Source: Actinoplanes ianthinogenes | GTDB lineage: Bacteria > Actinomycetota > Actinomycetes > Mycobacteriales > Micromonosporaceae | Assembly (NCBI RefSeq): GCF_018324205.1 | Contig: NZ_AP023356.1 | Span: forward strand, 7,131,501-7,195,500 | Reading direction: 5' to 3' | DNA: 64,000 nt | In this document: positions 16,118 through 23,295 of the stretch, piece by piece | Layout of the letters: each line of letters starts with the position of its first letter | Numbering within the stretch: position 1 is the stretch's first letter | Translations under genes and position numbers: made by a program | The notes under the pieces: model-generated | Database searches by the model: none | Seen by the model: only the letters and a program-made list of their open reading frames with translations | Told to the model about the DNA's origin: nothing

Positions 16118-17563
16118 TCAGGCGACCCGGGCGCGGCGGTGCTGTTTGCCGGCGTACATGGCGGCGTCGGCCTGGGCGATCAGGGCGGTGCGATCGAGCC
16201 GGGCGCACGGGGTGGTGCGGGCCGCGCCGATGGTGACGCCCACCGAGACGGTCGCGTCGGCCAGCGGGATCGGCGCACCGACCGTGCCGGCGATCCGGTC
16301 CCGCAGGTCGGCCACCTCGGCCTCGGTGCCGGATCGGCAGAGCACCACGAACTCGTCGCCGCCGAGCCGGCCCACCGCGTGCCCCTGGCCGGCCACCGCG
16401 GTGAGGCGGGCGGCGACGGTCCGGAGCACCTCGTCCCCGGCCGCGTGCCCGTGCCGGTCGTTGACCGGTTTGAACCCGTCCAGGTCGCAGAGCAGCACGG
16501 TGACCGGATGCTGGGTGGCCAGCGCGCGGTCGATCTCGGCCATGATCTGCCGCCGGTTGTACAGGCCGGTCAGCTCGTCGTGCGAGGCCTGGTAGGCGAG
16601 CACCCGCTCGGCCTTCTCCCGCTGCCCGGACAGCTGCTTGAAACGGATCAGCACCAGCGGGATCACCAGCAGGGTGGCGACCGGCAGCTGCGGCCCGGCC
16701 CGGTCGTCCCCGCGGATGGCCTGCACCGCGGTGATGGCCGGGTTCACGCTCAGCGCCACCCCGAGCCAGCCGAGGTGGAACCGGCCGGGCCGGCGTTCGG
16801 TGACCCCGGTCGGCTCGATCGCGGCCGGCGCGCCCGGGTGCACCGCGCCGGCCGCGATGGTCAGGAAGGCGACCAGCATCAGCACGCCGGACCAGGTGCC
16901 GCGGTGCGGCACCCCGAGCGCTCCGGCGGTCAGCGCGGCGCCGGTCAGCACCACGGTGAGCAGCAGGTAGCCGATCGTGCCGCGGGCCGCGCCGGTGGCC
17001 GCCGAGGCCATCCGCAGCAGGCAGCCGATGACCGCGCAGAGCGCGAGCACGTCGGTCAGCACCTGCGCCTGGCCGACCGGGGTGGCGCCAGCCGGCAGGT
17101 GCGGCTCGAACACCCAGATCCAGAGCGCGCCACCGGCGCACAGGCCGAACATCGCGGCGTCGACGATGCCGCCGGCGTCCGCGCTCATCCGGTGCCGGAC
17201 CGCCATCGCGGCGCCGACCATGAACAGCCCGTGCGCGGCGGCGAGCAGCAGGTCGGCGGGACGGCCCTCGGCCCGGCCCAGGTGGCCGTCGATGATCCAG
17301 TACGGCCAGAGCAGCTGGTCGGTGAGGAGCAGCAGGAGACCGCCGATGGCGACCAGCCACGGCCGGGGGTGCGCCAGGTGCCCGGAGACCAGGGCCAGGA
17401 CGAACAGCCCGATCGAGGCGATCACGACCAGCGTGTAGATCACCGCGCGGACGCCCGGCGTGGCCAGGGCGAACCCGCCGCCCGCGCCGAGGGCGCAGGT
17501 CAGGAAGCCGGCGTGAACGATCCACGCCGGCGCGGTGGCGTGGGGCCAGCGCATCCGGTTCAC
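16118..17563 (-). CDS. Membrane diguanylate cyclase (GGDEF)
   Basis: A 481-residue protein. About nine hydrophobic segments fill residues 15-315, followed by a short coiled helix (RFKQLSGQREKAERVLAYQASHDELTGL is its core) and a GGDEF domain with the intact signature RLGGDEF. It should condense two GTP into c-di-GMP under control of the membrane sensor part. The RxxD inhibitory site normally five residues before GGDEF is absent (GQGH there), so feedback inhibition is unlikely. No EAL domain is present. The start is an ATG at 17563 with AGGGGTG upstream. Confidence 0.88.
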   Translation of the reverse strand: MNRMRWPHATAPAWIVHAGFLTCALGAGGGFALATPGVRAVIYTLVVIASIGLFVLALVSGHLAHPRPWLVAIGGLLLLLTDQLLWPYWIIDGHLGRAEGRPADLLLAAAHGLFMVGAAMAVRHRMSADAGGIVDAAMFGLCAGGALWIWVFEPHLPAGATPVGQAQVLTDVLALCAVIGCLLRMASAATGAARGTIGYLLLTVVLTGAALTAGALGVPHRGTWSGVLMLVAFLTIAAGAVHPGAPAAIEPTGVTERRPGRFHLGWLGVALSVNPAITAVQAIRGDDRAGPQLPVATLLVIPLVLIRFKQLSGQREKAERVLAYQASHDELTGLYNRRQIMAEIDRALATQHPVTVLLCDLDGFKPVNDRHGHAAGDEVLRTVAARLTAVAGQGHAVGRLGGDEFVVLCRSGTEAEVADLRDRIAGTVGAPIPLADATVSVGVTIGAARTTPCARLDRTALIAQADAAMYAGKQHRRARVA

Positions 17564-17731
17564 CCCTCTCGGCTCGGCCGCTTCCCATCGGCCGGGACGG
17601 GGCCGATCTGAGTCGTCCCGATCGCGACGGGTGGCGCCGATAGGTCATACGAAAAGCTGATATGCCCGAATTCTTGGGAAACTTACGGTAGGTCCCGTCA
17701 GTCGATCCCGGCCGGTGAAGGAGGTGCCTCG
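17564..17731. other. Intergenic region between the diguanylate cyclase and the leader ORFs
   Basis: A divergent region that must hold the promoters for the cyclase and for the leader-peptide/MFS transcript. It is locally AT-richer at 17645-17690. I see no hexamer pair convincing enough to call. Confidence 0.4.
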
Positions 17732-17755
17732 ATGCGCGGTCGTACCTGGAGCTGA
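17732..17755 (+). CDS. Leader peptide 1, MRGRTWS (7 codons)
   Basis: ATG CGC GGT CGT ACC TGG AGC TGA, preceded by a perfect Shine-Dalgarno AAGGAGG (17718-17724) at 7-base spacing. A nearly identical micro-ORF follows 38 bases later. The two differ by a synonymous Arg codon and conservative changes (Thr/Ser, Ser/Asn), which argues that the peptide itself is selected. It lies upstream of a strong hairpin and an MFS exporter gene on the same strand. Arg-Gly-Arg is a +X+ motif of the kind at which macrolide-bound ribosomes arrest. A regulatory leader is inferred; no function is proven. Confidence 0.7.
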   Translation: MRGRTWS

Positions 17756-17793
17756 AGTTGCGCGAGGTCTCGACGGGAAAGGAGGGCCGCCAT

Positions 17794-17817
17794 ATGCGTG
17801 GTCGTAGCTGGAATTGA
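17794..17817 (+). CDS. Leader peptide 2, MRGRSWN (7 codons)
   Basis: ATG CGT GGT CGT AGC TGG AAT TGA, preceded by AAGGAGG (17779-17785) at 8-base spacing. It is a duplicate of the first micro-ORF in both peptide and layout. The strength of both ribosome sites, better than those of most large genes here, suggests heavy translation. It ends 30 bases before the hairpin at 17848. Confidence 0.7.
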   Translation: MRGRSWN

Positions 17818-17847
17818 GCATCCTTTGAACGTGGTTTGACCGTCAGC

Positions 17848-17889
17848 GACGGCGGGTCGTCCCAACTGGACCTGGGACGACCCGCCGTC
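17848..17889 (+). terminator. Perfect 17-bp hairpin between the leader ORFs and the MFS gene
   Basis: Left arm GACGGCGGGTCGTCCCA (17848-17864) and right arm TGGGACGACCCGCCGTC (17873-17889) are exact complements around an 8-base loop. It ends 5 bases before the first possible MFS start and 11 bases before an AGGGAAG ribosome site. A small competing hairpin is possible just upstream, CCGTC (17840-17844) with GACGG (17848-17852). There is no T-tract. The position suits a transcription attenuator or a structure that controls access to the MFS start. Confidence 0.7.
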
Positions 17890-17894
17890 GACCT

Positions 17895-19172
17895 ATGTAC
17901 AGGGAAGTATCGTTGCCCGAACAGCCGGCAGGGTACCGCGAGGTCTTCGCGGTCCGCGAGTACCGCCACCTCTTCACCGCCAACCTGCTGTCGATGATCG
18001 GCGATCAGCTGACCGCGGTGGCCTTGTCGTTCCTGGTCTACCAGCGCTCCGGATCTTCGCTGCTGGCCGCGCTCACGTTCGCCGGCTCCTACCTGACCTG
18101 GGTGGTCGGCGGCCCGCTGCTCGCGGTCCTCGCCGACCGGCTGCCGCGGCGCCGGGTGCTGCTCGGCGGCGACCTCGTCCGGGCCGCGCTCGTGCTGCTC
18201 ATGCTGGTCCCGGGGATGCCGGTGGCGCTGCTGGTGGCGATCGCGTTCGTGGCCAACCTGTGCCGCCCGCCGTTCCAGTCGGCGCGCTCGTCGCTGCTGC
18301 CCGACATCCTTCACGGCGACCGCTACCCGGTCGCGAACGGCCTGGACAACATCGTCGCCGAGGTCACCCAGGTGGCCGGGTTCGCGCTGGGCGGCCTGCT
18401 GGTCACCGTCGGCTCGGCGCAGACGGTGCTGGCCGTCGACGCGGCCACCTTCCTGCTCTCCGCCACGCTGATCGCGACCGGTCTGCGCCGCTGCGCGGCG
18501 GCCACCGAGGTCGCCGCCGAACCGTCCGGCTCCTGGTGGGCCGAGACCACCGCCGGGGTACGCGTGGTCTTCACCGACCGCGCCCTCCGGTCCTACCTGC
18601 TGCTCTTCTGGCTGGCCTGCCTGGTGTACGGCACCGAGGGGGTGGTCGCCCCGCTGGCCGGCGAGTACGGCGGCGGCGCCCGCGTCGGCGGCCTGCTGCT
18701 CGCCATGATGCCGGCCGGGGTGGCGATCGGCGGCGTCCTGCTCACCCGGTTCTGCCCGCCGGAGCTGCGACAGAAGCTGATGCTGCCGCTCGCCGTCCTG
18801 TCCTGCGCCGTGCTGCTGCCGGTCGCCGCGCAGCCGCCGCTGCCGGTGGTGCTGGTCCTGCTCTTCGTCAGCGGGCTGGCCGGCGCGTTCAGCATCCCGC
18901 TGAACGCCCTCTTCGGCCGGGCCGTCCCGGCCGCCTACCGGGCGCGCGCGTTCGGGGTGGCGATGTCCGGGCTCTGCGCGGTGCAGGGCCTGTCCATGCT
19001 CGGGGCCGGTGCGGTCGCCGAGACGGTCCGCCCGAGCCTGGTGGTCGGCGGCGCCGCGCTGCTGGCGACGCTCGCCGTCCTGGTCGTGCTGGCCACCTCG
19101 GCCGGTGTCTTCACGCCCGCCCGGCCGGCTCAGCCGGTGGCGGAGCCGGAACGGGACCCGGTCCCGGCCTGA
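17895..19172 (+). CDS. MFS drug exporter (DHA3/Mef-like)
   Basis: About 425 residues with 12 predicted transmembrane segments. The N-terminal REYRHLFTANLLSMIGDQL and the loop LLAVLADRLPRRRVLLGGDL fit the drug:H+ antiporter-3 group that includes macrolide exporters of the Mef type. It should export a hydrophobic compound using the proton gradient. The ATG at 17895 sits right at the foot of the hairpin; a TTG at 17913 with AGGGAAG upstream may be the true start. The tandem MRGR leader ORFs and hairpin imply induction by a ribosome-targeting compound. Substrate is inferred, not shown. It converges on the M23 gene with 3 bases between. Confidence 0.8.
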   Translation: MYREVSLPEQPAGYREVFAVREYRHLFTANLLSMIGDQLTAVALSFLVYQRSGSSLLAALTFAGSYLTWVVGGPLLAVLADRLPRRRVLLGGDLVRAALVLLMLVPGMPVALLVAIAFVANLCRPPFQSARSSLLPDILHGDRYPVANGLDNIVAEVTQVAGFALGGLLVTVGSAQTVLAVDAATFLLSATLIATGLRRCAAATEVAAEPSGSWWAETTAGVRVVFTDRALRSYLLLFWLACLVYGTEGVVAPLAGEYGGGARVGGLLLAMMPAGVAIGGVLLTRFCPPELRQKLMLPLAVLSCAVLLPVAAQPPLPVVLVLLFVSGLAGAFSIPLNALFGRAVPAAYRARAFGVAMSGLCAVQGLSMLGAGAVAETVRPSLVVGGAALLATLAVLVVLATSAGVFTPARPAQPVAEPERDPVPA

Positions 19173-19175
19173 CGG

Positions 19176-19931
19176 TCAGCCGAAGGTGGTGGGCTTGGTC
19201 GGGCAGCCGTTCGCGGCCTTCCACTTCTTGACCGCGGCGACCGGGGACTTGTTCTTCCCGGCCTTCCAGGCGTCCAGGTACGGCCACGGGAAGACGGTGC
19301 CGCGCTGGTTCCACCAGTCGCCGGACTTCGCGCACGGCGGGGAGATGCCGAAGTGCAGGTGGCAGGCGCTGGCGTCGCCGGTGTCGCCGGTCTTGCCGAT
19401 GGTCTGGCCGGCGGTGACCCGAGCGCCGACGGTCACCCCGGCGGCGATCTTCGACAGGTGCGAGCCGTAGTAGCGCACGCCGTCGTCGCCGAGGATGGAG
19501 ATGGACAGGCCGCCGCGGGTGGCGCCGTCGTTGACCGAGGCCTTCCACCTGTCGACGGTGCTGACGGCGAGCACCTCGCCGTCGGTGACCGCGCGGAACT
19601 TGTTGCCGCAGCCGGTGATCACGTCGGTGGCCGGGTAGTCGTGGTGGGTGTGCGCGTACGAGTTGTTGCCGACCACCGGGAAGACATAGGTGAAGCTGGT
19701 CGCCTTCTTCGACGCGGAGGGGCTGACGCTCGGCGAGGCGCTCGCGCTCGGGCTCGCCGGTGGCGCGCTGGTCACCTCGCTCGCCGGGGCCGCCGCCGAG
19801 GTGGCCGGCGCGGCCGAGCCCGAGACGGCCGACCCCTCGCTCACGAAGTACGGCTCCTCGTTCTTGTCGCCACAGGCCGCCAAGGCCAGCGCCGCCGTCA
19901 TGGCCGCGACTCCGGCCACGAACTTGCGCAT
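19176..19931 (-). CDS. M23-type peptidase-like lipoprotein
   Basis: A 251-residue protein. The signal peptide ends in the lipobox LAAC, then comes a Ser/Ala/Pro-rich tether to about residue 75. The C-terminal part is a LytM/M23 domain with HTHHDYPATD and CHLHFG, which supply the His, Asp and His zinc ligands in the family. Active members cut peptidoglycan cross-bridges. The HDYPATD spacing is the actinobacterial variant, so activity is likely but not certain. It acts on the outer face of the membrane. Confidence 0.8.
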   Translation of the reverse strand: MRKFVAGVAAMTAALALAACGDKNEEPYFVSEGSAVSGSAAPATSAAAPASEVTSAPPASPSASASPSVSPSASKKATSFTYVFPVVGNNSYAHTHHDYPATDVITGCGNKFRAVTDGEVLAVSTVDRWKASVNDGATRGGLSISILGDDGVRYYGSHLSKIAAGVTVGARVTAGQTIGKTGDTGDASACHLHFGISPPCAKSGDWWNQRGTVFPWPYLDAWKAGKNKSPVAAVKKWKAANGCPTKPTTFG

Positions 19932-20093
19932 CCCGCCGTCCCCTCATCCGCCGTCCGGCGACGCGGGCGCGACGCCGACCGCCCACTCTAGGGGGCCCGG
20001 CGGCGGACGGCGACCCGGACTTGTCAGGATTTGCGCCACGGGAGCTGTGGTCGTACCCCAAGCGGCGGCCGGAGGGGAAGCGGACCGGGAGGG

Positions 20094-21194
20094 TCAGGCG
20101 GGCCGGGAGAGAGTGGTGATGATGCGATCGATCTCGGTCAGGGCGTAGGCGGCGAGCCGTTCCTGGGCGGCCTGCGCGTCCGGGTTCGTCTCCTCCAGGT
20201 CGCCGAGGACGACGATGTTCTCGTCGTTGAGCGTGGCGGCCGGGGCGGTGTAGTTGAAGCTGCCGATGATGGTCAGCTTGCGGTCGATCACCATCAGCTT
20301 GTGGTGGATCTTCCGGACGCCGTTGCCGGGCGTGTTCTCGTAGAGCTGCGCCCCGGCGGCCTTGAGCGGCTCGGTCGCGGCCCACCGTTGCGAGCCCTGC
20401 CCGCGGTCGAGGACACCGCGGACCGGGACGCCGGCCCGCAGCATCCACTCCATGGTGTCGTCGATGCCGGACGACTGGGCGAAGGTGAACATCGCGAAGT
20501 CCACCCGCTCCTTCGCCTTCAGCATCTGCTTCATGATCTCCATCTCCGGGCCCTGCTCCGGGGCGAAGACGGGTTTCACCCGGATGCCGCCGAGCCGGAA
20601 CTCGCGCGGCCGCGGCTCGTGCCGCTCGTGCAGGTCGCCGAAGGTGCCGCTGCGCAACCGGGCGAACTCGGCCATGTAGAGATCGGCCGCGGTCCTGCCG
20701 TGCAGCACGACCACGTGGTTCAGGTTGTTGCCCGGTTTGTCCAGGACGTCCGGCGGGTTGGTGCCGGTGTCGGTGTGGGTGAAGTTGGTGGAGCCGGTGA
20801 GGACGGCGGCGGTCGGTTTCCCCGGGTCCCGGACCATGAACTTCTGGTGGAAGATGTACGGGTTCAGGTCGGTGACCAGGTCGATGCCGGCGCGCAGCAG
20901 CGCCGCGTGGATCACCCGGTTGCCCTCGTTCTCCCCGCCGATCAGCCACGGGTCGGCGACCGGTTTCTCCTCCCGCAGGTAATCGCCCTCCAGGATGATC
21001 TGCATCTTCACCCGCCGGGCCCGGGCCGCCACGATCGCGTCGGCGATCAGCCGGGAGTCCAGCTCCTGCACGGCGATCAGCAGCTTGCTGGTCGCGCCGT
21101 CGATGAACGCGCGGATGACCGCGTCCAGGTCGTCCGGTCCACCCAGCACCGGTGGGCCCGCGTAGAACTCGATTCCGCCGAGGTCAGCACCCAT
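20094..21194 (-). CDS. Phospholipase D-like protein with two HKD motifs
   Basis: A 366-residue protein with two PLD repeats. The first has HQKFMVRD followed by GSTNFT (about residues 116-142), the second HHKLMVID followed by GSFNYT (about 299-319). Both keep the His, Lys and Asp that make up the active site. It may be a phospholipase, nuclease or transphosphatidylase; no signal peptide is seen, which favours an intracellular role. The start is the ATG at 21194; the extension upstream is arginine-rich and not domain-like. It is divergent from the response-regulator gene by 59 bases. Confidence 0.82.
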   Translation of the reverse strand: MGADLGGIEFYAGPPVLGGPDDLDAVIRAFIDGATSKLLIAVQELDSRLIADAIVAARARRVKMQIILEGDYLREEKPVADPWLIGGENEGNRVIHAALLRAGIDLVTDLNPYIFHQKFMVRDPGKPTAAVLTGSTNFTHTDTGTNPPDVLDKPGNNLNHVVVLHGRTAADLYMAEFARLRSGTFGDLHERHEPRPREFRLGGIRVKPVFAPEQGPEMEIMKQMLKAKERVDFAMFTFAQSSGIDDTMEWMLRAGVPVRGVLDRGQGSQRWAATEPLKAAGAQLYENTPGNGVRKIHHKLMVIDRKLTIIGSFNYTAPAATLNDENIVVLGDLEETNPDAQAAQERLAAYALTEIDRIITTLSRPA

Positions 21195-21253
21195 GGGGCC
21201 AGTGTGCGCCGGGGCCCGGCGCCGGCCCATCCGCCGATCATCCGCACGTCGTT

Positions 21254-21883
21254 ATGGTGATCGGCGTGGCGGTACGCGTGATGGTGGTGGACGACCACCC
21301 GATGTGGCGGGACGGGGTGGCCCGGGACCTCGGCGAGGCCGGATATCTGGTCACCGCCGCGGTCGGCGAGGGGCGGCAGGCGCTGCGGGTGGCCCCCGCG
21401 GCCCGGCCCGACGTGGTGGTGCTCGACCTGCAACTGCCCGACCTGTCCGGGGTGGCGGTGATCCACGGGCTGCGGGCGGCCGACCCCGGGGTGCGGATCC
21501 TGATGCTCTCGGCCAGCGGCGAGCACCGCGACGTGCTCGAGGCGGTCAAGGCCGGGGCCACCGGTTACCTGCTGAAATCTGCCGGGCGGCAGGAGTTCCT
21601 GGACGCGGTGCGGCGGACCGCGGAGGGCGACCCGGTGTTCACCCCGGGACTGGCCGGGCTGGTGCTGGGGGAGTACCGGCGACCGGGGCGGCCGCGGCTG
21701 ACCGAGCGGGAGACCGAGGTGCTGCGGCTGGTGGCGAAGGGGTTGTCGTACAAGCAGATCGCCGAGCGCCTGGTGCTCTCGCACCGCACGGTGCAGAACC
21801 ACGTGCAGAACACGCTCGGCAAACTCCAGATGCACAACCGGGCCGAACTGGTCCGTTACGCCCTGGAGGAGGGCATCTCGTAA
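21254..21883 (+). CDS. NarL/FixJ-family response regulator
   Basis: A 209-residue regulator. The receiver domain has the acidic pair DD (13-14), phospho-acceptor Asp58 (VVVLDLQ) and Lys108 (YLLKSAG). A LuxR-type HTH follows (LTERETEVLRLVAKGLSYKQ onward, about 145-195). It is the likely partner of the histidine kinase at 23274-25235. No ribosome site precedes the ATG at 21254, so the mRNA may be leaderless; GTG at 21266 is another option. Its 3' end overlaps the convergent membrane-protein gene by 28 bases. Confidence 0.85.
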   Translation: MVIGVAVRVMVVDDHPMWRDGVARDLGEAGYLVTAAVGEGRQALRVAPAARPDVVVLDLQLPDLSGVAVIHGLRAADPGVRILMLSASGEHRDVLEAVKAGATGYLLKSAGRQEFLDAVRRTAEGDPVFTPGLAGLVLGEYRRPGRPRLTERETEVLRLVAKGLSYKQIAERLVLSHRTVQNHVQNTLGKLQMHNRAELVRYALEEGIS

Positions 21884-23295
21884 GGCTTGTCGACCAGCAG
21901 CACCCGGTCGTCGCGGATCACCAGCAGCCGGCCGTCCCCGCCGACCGCGATGAGCCCCCGGGCCGGGGTGCCCAGCGACACCGCGTCACAGTCGACGTCG
22001 GCGCAGCGCCACACCTCCTCCCCGGCCGCCGCATAGGTCGCCTGCTCGTCGACGGCGACGGAGCCGGAGCCGGACTCGGACAGCTGCCAGGTCTGCCGGC
22101 CGTCGGACAGCTTGCCTCCGGAGTGGACGACCGTCCCCCGGCCGGTCAGCGCCCACACCGCCTCCGGGTCGCCGCCGGGCCGCTTGTCCTGCCGCGGGTG
22201 GGCGCAGGTGTCCGGGTCGCAGGTCAGCTCCAGGATGCTGCGGCCCACCCAGAACCCCGCGTGCGGCCGCCCGTCCGCCCCGATCCGGAGCTGGGCCCGC
22301 ATCCCGTCCCGGTAGCCGTCGTCCGCGGGCTGGTCGGCGGCGCCGATCGGGTACCGGTCCGGGTGCACGCAGGCGATGGCGCAGTGGACCATGGTGAATC
22401 GGTGCCGGCCGCCGGGTTGCGGGACGGCCAGCAAGAACCAGAGCGAGCCGTCCGGCGCGGCGGCGCCCGCGACCTCGATCCGGCCGTACAGGTCCAGCTC
22501 GTCGTCGGCCGAGGCCCGGACCGGGAAGTACGCGGTCCGGCAGCCTTCCCGGTCGCAGCGGGCGTACTGCACGAACGGGCCGCCGGTGTCCGTCCCGCCA
22601 CTGAGCGCCGCCTTGACCACGGTGCCGTCCGCACCGATGGAGACGGTGCTGTACCCCTGCACCGCGGCCGGCGACCCGGTCACCCCGCGGAAGGTCGCGC
22701 ACCGGTCGTCCTCGCAGTACCGCACCCCGCCGATGGTGACGATCACCGGATGCTGCCCGGCCGGCCAGGCCACCGCCACCGCGCCCTCGATCCCGGGCCC
22801 GGTGTGGATCACCGGCGCCCGGTACGGGTTCCACACCACGATCCCGAAGGTCAGCGCCAGCCCGGCCAGCGTCGCGACAGCGGCCGGCCACACCCTGGTC
22901 CGCTTCGCCTCGGGACTCAGCAGCGCCGCCGCCTGCACGGCGAGCACCAGCGCCAGCAGCACCGCGTCCAGCAGCCGGTCCACCCACGGCACGGTGCCGA
23001 GCATCGTCCGCAGCCCGGCCAGCGCCGCCGGCGCCACGACCCAGCCCAGCAGCACCGGCATCGCCCGGACCCGGATCGCGCCGCCGCGGATCGCCCCGAT
23101 CAGGCTGACCAGCCAGATCACGCCGATCAGCGCGAGCCGGATCGGGCCCGTGCCAGCGGCCGGGTCCGGTTGCGGGTTCCCGTCGACGATCGTCACGTAA
23201 CCCTCGCCGGCGATCAGGTCGAGCAACGACGGCACCAGCAGGAACGAGGTCATGGCCAGCAGCGACGTGCCGATCAGCCTCGACGGGGTACCCAC
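21856..23295 (-). CDS. Membrane protein with extracytoplasmic sensor-like domain, unknown function
   Basis: A 479-residue protein. Residues 1-160 hold about five hydrophobic segments; the remainder is a soluble, beta-rich region with repeated CxxDxC-type pairs (CEDDRC, CDREGC, CDPDTC, CADVDC), suggesting disulfides and a propeller-like fold outside the cell. No family is recognised. The start is the GTG at 23295 with GAGG upstream; it overlaps the 3' end of the kinase gene by 22 bases, so the two are coupled. It may present a signal to that kinase. Confidence 0.7.
   Translation of the reverse strand: MGTPSRLIGTSLLAMTSFLLVPSLLDLIAGEGYVTIVDGNPQPDPAAGTGPIRLALIGVIWLVSLIGAIRGGAIRVRAMPVLLGWVVAPAALAGLRTMLGTVPWVDRLLDAVLLALVLAVQAAALLSPEAKRTRVWPAAVATLAGLALTFGIVVWNPYRAPVIHTGPGIEGAVAVAWPAGQHPVIVTIGGVRYCEDDRCATFRGVTGSPAAVQGYSTVSIGADGTVVKAALSGGTDTGGPFVQYARCDREGCRTAYFPVRASADDELDLYGRIEVAGAAAPDGSLWFLLAVPQPGGRHRFTMVHCAIACVHPDRYPIGAADQPADDGYRDGMRAQLRIGADGRPHAGFWVGRSILELTCDPDTCAHPRQDKRPGGDPEAVWALTGRGTVVHSGGKLSDGRQTWQLSESGSGSVAVDEQATYAAAGEEVWRCADVDCDAVSLGTPARGLIAVGGDGRLLVIRDDRVLLVDKPYEMPSSRA

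Noticed and set aside
17848..17889. Simple terminator of an upstream gene
   Set aside because: The flanking plus-strand genes are only the leader ORFs and the MFS gene; the cyclase reads away. As an attenuator it makes sense, as a plain terminator it does not.
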